A program made the translations under genes and the position numbers. 64,000 bases of DNA from contig OU696576.1 in NCBI GenBank assembly GCA_916048095.2, positions 4,445,664 to 4,509,663 on the forward strand. The letters are read 5' to 3'. The notes beneath the pieces are model-generated. The model saw nothing but the letters and a program-made list of their open reading frames with translations, did no database searches and was not told the origin of the DNA. Origin of the DNA: Sacculina carcini (taxonomy: Eukaryota; Arthropoda; Thecostraca; Sacculinidae). Below are positions 19,741-28,318 of this stretch, piece after piece. Within the stretch, counting starts at the first letter, position 1. Every line of letters starts with the position of its first letter.

Positions 19741-20045
19741 ATTTTATCAATTAGTCTTTCTCTCTCGGTGAATTCCTTGCGTCTAAAAGCGCAAGTATTC
19801 TCCCTATCCTGCAAAAACCTAACCTTGATCCCAATTGTTTGTCTAACTAACGTCCCATCTCTAGAATTCCTTGACTATCAAAATCGCGTGAAATGGCCGC
19901 CTATGTCCAGATTTCGGACTACCTTGAGCGCCATGATCTATTTCTCCCTGAACAATCAGGCTTCCGTTGTTTTCACTCAACAGAAACTTCGCTTCTCTTC
20001 CTCTATGACTCAATTCTTAAGTCTACTCTTGCTTGTAAGGATGTT

Positions 20046-20879
20046 CTTCTCATCCTTACAAGCAAGCGTATCTTATTATCTTATCTTCTCATCCTTACAA
20101 GAAGATTCTCTCAAAAAACGCTCAGCACGCCGATCGTCAAATCCCTGGTGGCCTCCTACGTTCTCTCTAGGCTGCGATATTGTCTTCCGGTCTGGGGAGG
20201 TCTCAGACAACAGGACTCGGAAAGAGTGAGTCGATTGTTACGATTTGCGGCTAGAGTTGTTTACAGCATTGCGAAATACGACCACGTGTCTGTGGCGTTG
20301 CGCAACTCTGGCTGGCCATCCTTCAGTGACATGAGAACAAAACGCGACATTAGGGCTGTCGTAAGAGCGCTGCGAGAACCGCCGTCTTCCTACAGTCTGG
20401 CTCAGTTGTTCAGCTACAGAAGCAACGTATCGGCAAGGAGCACCAGAGCCACTGCGTCCGGAGAGTTGCAGCTTCCGCGAGTCAGACCGGAGCATACAAA
20501 GCGACAGTTTCGGTGCCGAGCAGTCTACTCTTATAACCGTCTCACATCAGTTTTATTTTGTTTTATTTTTTGCACGCGTACTGACTTAGTTCTACAACAT
20601 AATTCTACATGTATATGCGTATATAAATGTATATATGTATATAATGATGCATGTTTATATATACGATGTGTATGTCTATGTATGTGTGTATGTATACGTT
20701 AAGTATATGTGTATATATGTATATTGCCACATCTCTGATCATTTTCACACATCACACCGTTCATGTATATTATTAATACTTGACCATGCGTTTTAAATCT
20801 GTTTTCGATTTGTATTTGTTATTGTTACATGCGCTGAAAAACCACCACGTGGAGCAGTATGTTGTGTGAAATACAAAAA
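20046..20879 (+). mobile_element. C-terminal fragment of a second LINE family inserted in copy D
   Basis: Encodes VKSLVASYVLSRLRYCLPVWGG, then AARVVYSIAKYDHVSVALRNSGW and a TRAT-type C-terminal tail, typical of the region after reverse transcriptase in a Jockey-type LINE distinct from its host. A long 3' stretch (20560-20879) has TATATGTA repeats and ends in ACAAAAATACAAAAA. At its 5' junction the target sequence CTTGTAAGGATG is repeated inverted and then direct, a foldback junction. Confidence 0.7.
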
Positions 20880-22121
20880 TACAAAAATTCAAGTGGACTT
20901 CTCTGCGGCTTTTGACACTATTGATCATCTGATTCTACTCAACACTCTGTCGAACCTAGGTATTATTGGCACTGCACTATCATTATTCCGCTCTTATCTT
21001 CTTTCACGGTATCAGTTTGTTTGTACCAGTGATTCTTGTAGTGAGTCTTTCCCACTCTCATACGGTGTCCCACAGGAGTCCGTCCTAGGCCCTCTCCTCT
21101 TCAATATTTACTTAACTTCCATAGGTGAAATCCTACATCGTCATGATTTCACTTTCCAAATCTTTGCGGATGACATCAAAATCATTATCTCGTCCTGATA
21201 CTATTTCCTAATCTTCTGTTTCTTCTCTCTTGGATGACATTGAAACCTGCTCATTGTCCCACCATCTCAAGCTCAATCCGGAAGAGACGAAAATTATCTT
21301 TTTTCAATCTTCTAGAAGTTTAACTTGTCTATCTGTTCCTCTCTCTAACTCTGTTCGTAGCTTAGGTGTCTTGCTAGATGATTATCTTTCTTTTGATCTA
21401 TACATCTCTGATATCATTAGGGTATGTAACTTTCACATTAGACGAATCTATTCTATCCGTAGATATTAAACTTTCTCTGCTGCTTTCAAACTACCTAATG
21501 TTTTCATTCTCAGCAGGGTAAAATACTGTTGTTCGCTCTTTCTTTCTCTGAACCACCGCCAGCTTCGCAAACTTCAATCTGTTATTAGTAAAGCTTGTCG
21601 TCTAATCTAGAATCTCCCTGCTGGCTCTCATGTCTCTCCCTCTCTACAAAAATTAGGACTTCTCCCTACTAAGGCACTTATTGACTACCGCATCTGTTTG
21701 ATCATCCATTCCACTCTTATTCTCCGTAAGCCCTCGTACTTATTTCAGCTTCTATCCTTCAAGATATCTACTCGTACACTTAGGTCAACTGATGATTCTC
21801 GTCTCATACTGGAACCTGCTTTTCCTTCTAGACATACTCGCTATAATCGTTGTGTCTCTATCTTAGGTCCCCGTATTTACAATAAGCTCTCCCCAACACT
21901 ACGTTATATCACTTCTATCCCTGTTTTCAAAAAACACTCTACGAAATTTTTCATGGTGAAATCGTATTATACTCTAGAGAACATTGTCTATACTAGTGAT
22001 GATTAACAGGTGTAAATTATCTCTCTTCTTTCTATACCTTTCACTTTCTGTGTGTGCTTGGCTATATGTGTGTTTCTGTGTGTGCGTTTGTGTGTGTGTT
22101 TGTGTGCGCGTGTGCAGCGCC

Positions 22122-22170
22122 CTAGAGAACCTCTAGGCGTAGGGCGCTATATAAATATCTACCTAATGTA
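22122..22170 (+). other. L2-type LINE 3' tail with stem-loop
   Basis: AGCGCCCTA and TAGGGCGCT form a perfect 9-bp stem around a CTAGAG/CTCTAG inner hairpin, followed by TATAAATATC and TAATGTAATG. In L2-clade LINEs a conserved 3' stem-loop followed by a short tandem tail is the template recognised by the reverse transcriptase. Confidence 0.7.
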
Positions 22171-22257
22171 ATGTGTGTGTGTGTGTGTGTGTGTGCGTGT
22201 GTGTGTATGTATGTGTGTGTGTGTGTGAGAGAGAGAGAGTGTGTGTATGTGTGTAAC
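22171..22257. repeat. TG tract between LINE copies D and E
   Basis: (TG)n with a short (GA)n island. It follows the 3' tail of copy D and directly precedes coding sequence of copy E. Confidence 0.95.
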
Positions 22258-24072
22258 TATGAGCGAAAGTTGCGTGAGTGCTCCAGTGATTCCCGTGGGC
22301 AGTGGAGAGTTTTGAATCGGCTTCTTGGTCGGCGGGGAGATCATCCGCTTCCGAGTGGTGATATCTCCACTCTGGCCAACACATTCGCTTCTTTTTTCCA
22401 ACTGAAGCTGAGTCGAATCAATGATATGATCAGCTCAGACAATTCATCCATCATGAATTCTGCTCCTGTTGCTGTATCACTCATGACTTCGTTTGCCCAG
22501 GTTGACTTTTTATACTGCGTCAGGTTGATTTCCAGGTCTAAAGGTAAGTCTTCGGTACAAGATCCCATCCGCTTTGATAAGATCGCATCTTGTGTGTACA
22601 TGCTGGCACCATTTGTTTCCTACTTTATAAATGCGTGTTTTCTTCATGCAAGGTTTCTTGGCGGCAAGCATGCTGTTATATCTCCGCTGCTCAAAAAACT
22701 TAGTCTTGATTCCGAAACTATATCGAACTATCGACCGGTTTCTACCATATCCTGGCTCTCCAAACTTGTTGAAATAGCCATGTATGACCAAGTATACGCT
22801 CACCTGGAGGAAAACAATGTCTTTCTTCGCCAGCAATCTGGTTTCAGACAGAACCACTCGACTGAGACATCTCTGTTGTATGCCTACAACTTTTTACTCG
22901 AGCGCAGCTTAGAACACAGAAATGTCATAGTCATACAACTGGACTTTTCCGCCGCATTCGACACAGTGTGTCATGCAATCTTGATTAATGACCTTGAGCG
23001 ATGTGGCGTTTCTGGATTCGCAATTGACCTGCTGCGTGAATACTTGAGTGAGAGGACACAGTCAGTTATTGTAAAAGATTGCCACAGCACAAACTTCCTT
23101 CTTGTGAATGGTGTGCCTCAAGGATCTGTTCTCGGACCGCTTTTATTCAATGTGTACCTATCCTCGATTAAATTTGCTCTACAGGATTTTCATGAAATCG
23201 ATTACCAAATATTTGCCGATGATATCCAAATATTTTTCACATATGATGATGCGTGCCACGCGAACCAACTTACTGCTAGCATTTTACAGCGTGTTGAATC
23301 TTGGGCCACTAGCCGTAGACTGCTGCTGAATCCCGACAAAACAACATTTTTACCTGTTTCGCTCAGCAAAATTTCCTCTTTTGCTCCCAGCTCTTTCACC
23401 TTTTTGTTTTCTCAATCCGCAAGAAATTTGGGTATCATTTTTGATAATCGGCTGTCATTCATCCATCACATTTCGGATCTTATCAAAATTTGCTGCTACT
23501 ATATTCGCCAAATTTACTCAATTCGGAAATATATTTCTAACTCGTCGGCCCTCAAATTAGTAAACGCACTGGTGATGTCCCGAATTATGTATTGTTGTTC
23601 GCTGTACCTGAATCTGACCCATAGAGTGCTTCGCAAGATACAGCGACTCATCAACAGGTCATGTCGTCTAGTATTCCACCTGCCAGCGAGGACTCATATA
23701 ACAAAATATCTCATACAGCTCTCGTGGCTACCTGTGAAGGCTCTGTCGGAATACCGAGCTGTGTGCATTGTGTTTCAAGCTGTCAAGTTGAGATCGCCTC
23801 GCTATATAGCTGACATGCTTGAGGTTCACTCATCGTCGCGTACTCTTCGATCTGACGGCCTACAATTATTGACGGTGCCGAAATTTCCTAGCAATGACAG
23901 CCGTTACAATAGATGTTTTCGCTATGTGGCGCCGCGAATTTTTAACACGATTCCATTGCACGTCAGAACAATTCCTACATTACCTATATTTAAATCACGA
24001 GCGAAAAAGTATTTCCTGTCAATGTGCTATGACTCGTCACTTAATTTGATCACACCGGAGTATGCAGTCTAG
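22258..24072 (+). CDS. LINE reverse transcriptase, L2-like (open frame)
   Basis: About 604 residues without a stop; in frame the preceding TG tract adds a Cys-Val-rich N-terminus back to 22171. Blocks: NYRPVSTISWLSKLVEIAMYDQ, RQQSGFRQNHSTETSLLYAY, QLDFSAAFDTVCHAIL, NGVPQGSVLGPLLFNVYLSS, catalytic IFADDIQIFF, LLLNPDKT, then the C-terminal domain with SRTLRSDGLQLL and YVAPRIFNTIP. It copies LINE RNA at the nicked target. No native start codon is visible because the 5' part is missing. Confidence 0.88.
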   Translation, partial: YERKLRECSSDSRGQWRVLNRLLGRRGDHPLPSGDISTLANTFASFFQLKLSRINDMISSDNSSIMNSAPVAVSLMTSFAQVDFLYCVRLISRSKGKSSVQDPIRFDKIASCVYMLAPFVSYFINACFLHARFLGGKHAVISPLLKKLSLDSETISNYRPVSTISWLSKLVEIAMYDQVYAHLEENNVFLRQQSGFRQNHSTETSLLYAYNFLLERSLEHRNVIVIQLDFSAAFDTVCHAILINDLERCGVSGFAIDLLREYLSERTQSVIVKDCHSTNFLLVNGVPQGSVLGPLLFNVYLSSIKFALQDFHEIDYQIFADDIQIFFTYDDACHANQLTASILQRVESWATSRRLLLNPDKTTFLPVSLSKISSFAPSSFTFLFSQSARNLGIIFDNRLSFIHHISDLIKICCYYIRQIYSIRKYISNSSALKLVNALVMSRIMYCCSLYLNLTHRVLRKIQRLINRSCRLVFHLPARTHITKYLIQLSWLPVKALSEYRAVCIVFQAVKLRSPRYIADMLEVHSSSRTLRSDGLQLLTVPKFPSNDSRYNRCFRYVAPRIFNTIPLHVRTIPTLPIFKSRAKKYFLSMCYDSSLNLITPEYAV

Positions 24073-24140
24073 TAATATGTTGTTTTAGTATTATTGTATT
24101 TTGCGAATGATCATGTTAAAATGTCATATGTGTATGTGTG
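22258..24140 (+). mobile_element. L2-like LINE, copy E, 5'-truncated with intact reverse transcriptase
   Basis: Truncated before the reverse transcriptase linker; the coding sequence then runs open to its stop at 24072, followed by about 70 bases of 3' UTR that meet (TA)n. It is clearly diverged from copies B and D (another subfamily) and much less damaged. No endonuclease is present, so it cannot be autonomous. Confidence 0.9.
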
Positions 24141-24142
24141 TT

Positions 24143-24147
<5 letters not shown>

Positions 24148-24216
<69 letters not shown>
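24148..24216. repeat. (TA)n microsatellite
   Basis: About 34 TA units between LINE copy E and the Penelope inverted pair. Confidence 0.97.
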
Positions 24217-24221
<5 letters not shown>

Positions 24222-24359
24222 GAAGGAGGCCATTATGTATGCACGATTTGTTGAAATCAACAGCAATCTGGGCACTGTTGTGCTGGTACGATAGCTTCTC
24301 TATGCTGCGCACGATTTTTCTGTGTTCAGGAGACAACACACTCAGTTGTTCACTGAAGT

Positions 24360-24409
24360 TTATTCCTCGAGGTACCTTTCGGCTATCACTAGCCATCGTC
24401 AGGAGAATT
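24360..24409 (-). ncRNA. Hammerhead ribozyme, Penelope left arm
   Basis: In minus sense: TTCTC, CTGACGA, stem II TGGCTA-GTGA-TAGCC, GAAA, palindromic GGTACC as stem III, UC cleavage site, GAGGAA pairing back with TTCTC as stem I (one bulge). Every conserved core element of a hammerhead is present. The self-complementary stem III fits the dimer-type hammerheads known from Penelope elements. The ATG of the next reading frame lies in CTGACGATGG. Confidence 0.85.
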
Positions 24410-24555
24410 AGATATAACACAATACAAAACAAAGTACACAATACCAAACAGTCCACGATAAACGGTGTTTATATACAAGGTTAGACAATATATCACTCAT
24501 GTGCCAATGTGGCACCTACATAATGACACCTATGCGGCAAACGGTCGTTACAAAA

Positions 24556-25914
24556 TTAGCACCTATGTGCCAAGGTCGATTGGTGTCGCATGGATGGGAG
24601 GGCGACATCTGGCTGTTGTTGAATGTTAATTTCACATTTATTTTTATTAATAAATACAGCTTCAATTATTTTGAGCCTACGGATATCATTTTCTCTGTAA
24701 ATGATTTCGGTTTTCTCATCCATAGTCTTTCGGTCCACTTTGATTTGATGCTGCTGGCGGTAGTGCCTGGCAATGGCTCCGTCTTGAAGGTGTGCTGAAA
24801 TTCGTTTGGACAGCGTTGTTGTTGTGTAGCCAATGTAGTGCGAGTTTCGGCGACTGCAGTCACCAGTTGTACATGTATGCTGGTACACTACATTGGTTTC
24901 TTGCAGCATGCTGGTCTTGGGAAGGCAACTGTTCTTCATCACTAAGCTGCGTGTTTTGCGTGTCTTGTAATAAATGACAAGCTGCAACTTGGTGCCTTCT
25001 TCTGTTGGCTGCACGTTTCTATCGACGATTCTTCTGATGGCGTTCTCATCATCTCGATAGGCAGAAGACATGATGTTCTTGTAGTACAATTTGATGGTCA
25101 TTGTCTCTTTGTGTTTTCTCTCTTCTTCGATATATTTCGACAATTTGTCGCGTATTACACGATCAATGGTCGTTTGTTCGTAGCCGTTGTTTACTAGTAG
25201 TTGCCGGACTCTGTTCAGCTCTGTGCTCGTTGCAGACCATGTTGAGCAATGCGTAATCGCTCTGTTCACGAACGACCTTATGACGCTCATCTTATACGCT
25301 TGCGGGCACTCACTAGCGGCGTTCAGACAGAAGCCTAGGTCTGTATTTTTCGTATAGACGGCTGTGGAAAATGAGGTCTCGTGTCGTTCTACTGCAACGT
25401 CCAAGAAACTCAGTTTGCAATTCGCTTCCTGCTGATGTGTGAACTTTAAACATGAGTTTCGCTGAAGTTGATTTGCCAACTGAAGTACGGCGTCTTCCTC
25501 GGCACATATAAATACATCATCGACGTACCTGGCGTATATTGGTGGCTTGCAAGTCGGTTCTGTTGCGAACGTAGTTGTTTCAACGTGGCCCATGTAGAAA
25601 TTGGCGAAAAGCACGCCGAGAGGAGAACCCATCGCTACACCGTCGTGTTGGATGTACATCTTTCCATCTGGTGCGTAGAACGGTGCTTCTTTCGTGCAGG
25701 CACACAACAATTCTCGGAGATACGCCTCAGGAATTTGGAATTTTTGTTGTGAGCTGCGGTAGAGATGGTGACAAATGATATCTATGGTCTCGTCAACAGG
25801 AACATTCGTGAAAAGAGACTCAACATCCATCGTGTGCATTTTCCCGTTGGGCTGAGTCGCTTTTAGAATTTTCAAAAATTCTTCTGATGACTTTATGCAA
25901 AAATCGTCGGGCAA
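24556..25914 (-). CDS. Penelope-like reverse transcriptase and GIY-YIG endonuclease (open, 5'-truncated)
   Basis: 452 codons. Reverse transcriptase: MDVESLFTNVPVDETI, DGVAMGSPLGVLFANFYMG, catalytic YARYVDDVFI, then LSFLDV. C-terminal GIY-YIG nuclease: NVVYQHTCTTGDC, SHYIGYTTTTLSKRI, then ending AHRC. The nuclease opens the target and the polymerase, a telomerase relative, copies the RNA. The first Met is internal; the N-terminal domain is missing from this copy and its start lies downstream in the tandem repeat. The frame is intact, which suggests a young insertion. Confidence 0.93.
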   Translation of the reverse strand: MPDDFCIKSSEEFLKILKATQPNGKMHTMDVESLFTNVPVDETIDIICHHLYRSSQQKFQIPEAYLRELLCACTKEAPFYAPDGKMYIQHDGVAMGSPLGVLFANFYMGHVETTTFATEPTCKPPIYARYVDDVFICAEEDAVLQLANQLQRNSCLKFTHQQEANCKLSFLDVAVERHETSFSTAVYTKNTDLGFCLNAASECPQAYKMSVIRSFVNRAITHCSTWSATSTELNRVRQLLVNNGYEQTTIDRVIRDKLSKYIEEERKHKETMTIKLYYKNIMSSAYRDDENAIRRIVDRNVQPTEEGTKLQLVIYYKTRKTRSLVMKNSCLPKTSMLQETNVVYQHTCTTGDCSRRNSHYIGYTTTTLSKRISAHLQDGAIARHYRQQHQIKVDRKTMDEKTEIIYRENDIRRLKIIEAVFINKNKCEINIQQQPDVALPSMRHQSTLAHRC

Positions 25915-26896
25915 GTACGGGCAACATAAAAACGCATAAAGATGGTTATCCTATTCGCCCAATTATAAACCAGACACCGTCGGTCACATACAAACTGGCA
26001 AAAGAGCTCAACGCCTTGATTTCACCGTACTTGCCCGACGATTTTTGCATAAAGTCATCAGAAGAATTTTTGAAAATTATAAAAGCGACTCAGCCCAACG
26101 GGAAAATGCACACGATGGATGTTGAGTTAGTGATGCTAGTGAGTGCCCGCAAGCGTATAAGATGAGCGTCATAAGGTCGTTCGTGAACAGAGCGATTACG
26201 CATTGCTCAACATGGTCTGCAACGAGCACAGAGCTGAACAGAGTCCGGCAACTACTAGTAAACAACGGCTACGAACAAACGACCATTGATCGTGTAATAC
26301 GCGACAAATTGTCGAAATATATCGAAGAAGAGAGAAAACACAAAGAGACAATGACCATCAAATTGTACTACAAGAACATCATGTCTTCTGCCTATCGAGA
26401 TGATGAGAACGCCATCAGAAGAATCGTCGATAGAAACGTGCAGCCAACAGAAGAAGGCACCAAGTTGCAGCTTGTCATTTATTACAAGACACGCAAAACA
26501 CGCAGCTTAGTGATGAAGAACAGTTGCCTTCCCAAGACCAGCATGTTGCAAGAAACCAATGTAGTGTACCAGCATACATGTACAACTGGTGACTGCAGTC
26601 GCCGAAACTCGCACTACATTGGCTACACAACAACAACGCTGTCCAAACGAATTTCAGCACACCTTCAAGACGGAGCCATTGCCAGGCACTACCGCCAGCA
26701 GCATCAAATCAAAGTGGACCGAAAGACTATGGATGAGAAAACCGAAATCATTTACAGAGAAAATGATATCCGTAGGCTCAAAATAATTGAAGCTGTATTT
26801 ATTAATAAAAATAAATGTGAAATTAACATTCAACAACAGCCAGATGTCGCCCTCCCATCCATGCGACACCAATCGACCTTGGCACATAGGTGCTAA
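25887..26896 (+). pseudogene. Penelope-like protein, internally deleted, with intact endonuclease part
   Basis: The first part reads KTHKDGYPIRPIIN to GKMHTMDVE. After the deletion a second frame (26162-26896) gives a 244-residue C-terminal part with GIY-YIG nuclease, identical residue for residue to the left arm. The catalytic YVDD block is absent, so no polymerase activity is possible. Confidence 0.9.
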
Positions 26897-27210
26897 TTTT
26901 GTAACGACCGTTTGCCGCATAGGTGTCATTATGTAGGTGCCACATTGGCACATGAGTGATATATTGTCTCACCTTGTATATAAAAACCGTTTATCGTGGA
27001 CTGTTTGGTATTGTGTATTTTGTTTTGTATTGTGTTATATCTACTTCTCCTGACGATGGCTAGTGATAGCCGAAAGGTACCTCGAGGAATAAACTTCAGT
27101 GAACAACTGAGTGTGTTGTCTCCTGAACACAGAAAAATCGTGCGCAGCATAGAGAAGCTATCGTACCAGCACAACAGTGCCCAGATTGCTGTTGATTTCA
27201 ACAAATCGTG
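25921..27210 (+). mobile_element. Penelope-like element 2, right arm of inverted pair
   Basis: Plus-strand copy, head-to-head with the left arm. 25921-26024 is extra 5' sequence (NIKTHKDGYPIRPIINQTPS) forming a 104-base spacer; 26025 onward mirrors 25920 backward. About 500 bases of the polymerase region of the left arm (25317-25818) are replaced by 9 unrelated bases at 26127-26135. The 3' side has spacer, hammerhead and frame restart up to NKSC, then (TA)n and (TG)n. Confidence 0.93.
27042..27092 (+). ncRNA. Hammerhead ribozyme, Penelope right arm
   Basis: Same motif as 24360-24409 on the other strand: CTGACGA at 27050-27056, stem II, GAAA at 27072-27075, GGTACC at 27076-27081, UC at 27082-27083. 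One base differs just before the core (left arm AATTCTC, right arm ACTTCTC). Confidence 0.85.
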
Positions 27211-28255
27211 CATATATATATATATAAGTGTGTGTGTGTGTGTATGTATATGTATATGTGTGTGTTTATATTGTTGTCATGTTTAGTTAATCTCAAATGC
27301 CATGTAGCATTGTTTACCGTATTGTTTGTTCACATGTGCGCTTTTGCTACACTGAAAAGAGCGGTATAAATGCTCAATAAATATAAATAAATGTGTGTGT
27401 TTGTGTGTGTGTCCTGTACAACTTTGCTGATGGAACCAGCATAGTTGAGGTGTTTTTACCGCACCAGCATAATCACAACACAAGCGCAACACAGGTGAAA
27501 AATGATGGATGCATTTTGATATCATGCAAGCGAGTAGCAAGCGTGCGCTGTCGAACCAGTGGGCGCCCTCATCAAGCGTGCAATCCGGTGAATTTCTGTT
27601 TTTATCAGTGGCGTTTTTCTCCGAGCTGGTGTTGTGAAATTTCCAACGCGTAAATACAGTATTTCATTGATCAAGTTGCGCTCGAGAGCAAAATGAACAC
27701 ATGATATTAATTGAAAATCAATATTTATTATCGTGCTATATTTACGTAGTTCTGTTTTAAGTCGTTATATGTTGGAATTACATGAGGCGCATAAGTGTAC
27801 GTGTGTACGTATATGTGAGCATACGTGCATGCTTAAATGACTGTGCAGATGCAGCATATGTATGACTCATTAGTGGATACAGTGAGACCAGGGACCAAGA
27901 TTCCGATCTATATGGATAAAAAAGGTATAATACCATTACAATGTCTGCTTGATTTTCCCTCTTTGAAAATCCCTGTATCCACCATGGATATGACCATTAG
28001 TGTTTAATTATTTTTACGTATGCTCTTCCAATTTTCAATTCCTGTTTCGTGTTTTCCGTTTATGTGAAGATTGGGTCAAGCGGTATTATATTCAGACAGG
28101 CATTGTAGTTAGAAAAGCTCCCTTCGTCTCATGGAAATAAACTATACCAAGCACGCACACACACCTACACGCACACATGCGCGCATGTGTGCGTGCTTAA
28201 TTTTACATGATTATAAAATGAATACGTGATTGTAAATACATGTATTTACTTGAAA
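27211..28255. other. No gene recognised; short tracts and a LINE-like tail
   Basis: (TA)n and (TG)n at 27211-27262, then sequence ending about 27357-27392 with AGAGCGGTATAAATGCTC and AATAAATATAAATAAA, which resembles the AT-rich 3' tail of L2-like LINEs. The rest is unique-looking with no supported exon. Confidence 0.5.
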
Positions 28256-28318
28256 AAACACACACACACCCACACACACACACATACACACACACACACA
28301 CACGCACACACACACACA
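28256..28318. repeat. CA tract at the 5' boundary of LINE copy G
   Basis: (CA)n with CCC and CG interruptions; read in the sense of the following LINE. Confidence 0.95.

Larger units (their letters stand above)
19742..22170 (+). mobile_element. L2-like LINE, copy D, split by another LINE
   Basis: Pieces 19742-20045 and 20880-22170, homologous to copy B. First piece: PNLDPNCLSN, YLERHDLFLPEQSGFR, FHSTETSLLFLYDSIL. Second: VDFSAAFDTIDHLILLNTLSNLG, YGVPQESVLGPLLFNIYLTS, catalytic IFADDIKIII, the C-terminal domain (STDDSRLILEPAFPSRHTRYNRC), a TG-rich 3' UTR and the 3' tail. It has several frame breaks and in-frame stops (for example near 21196, 21467 and 21607). Confidence 0.88.
24217..25920 (-). 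mobile_element. Penelope-like element 2, left arm of inverted pair
   Basis: Minus-strand copy: reverse transcriptase from the finger/palm region, GIY-YIG endonuclease, spacer, hammerhead, then the restart of the reading frame (MASDSRKVPRGINF to NGLLPK), truncated at (TA)n. It is 5'-truncated at 25920. Its sequence is mirrored almost perfectly by 26025-27210. Confidence 0.93.

Noticed and set aside
24148-27262. CRISPR-like or satellite array
   Set aside because: The repetition is a two-arm inverted Penelope copy; there are no short regularly spaced repeats.
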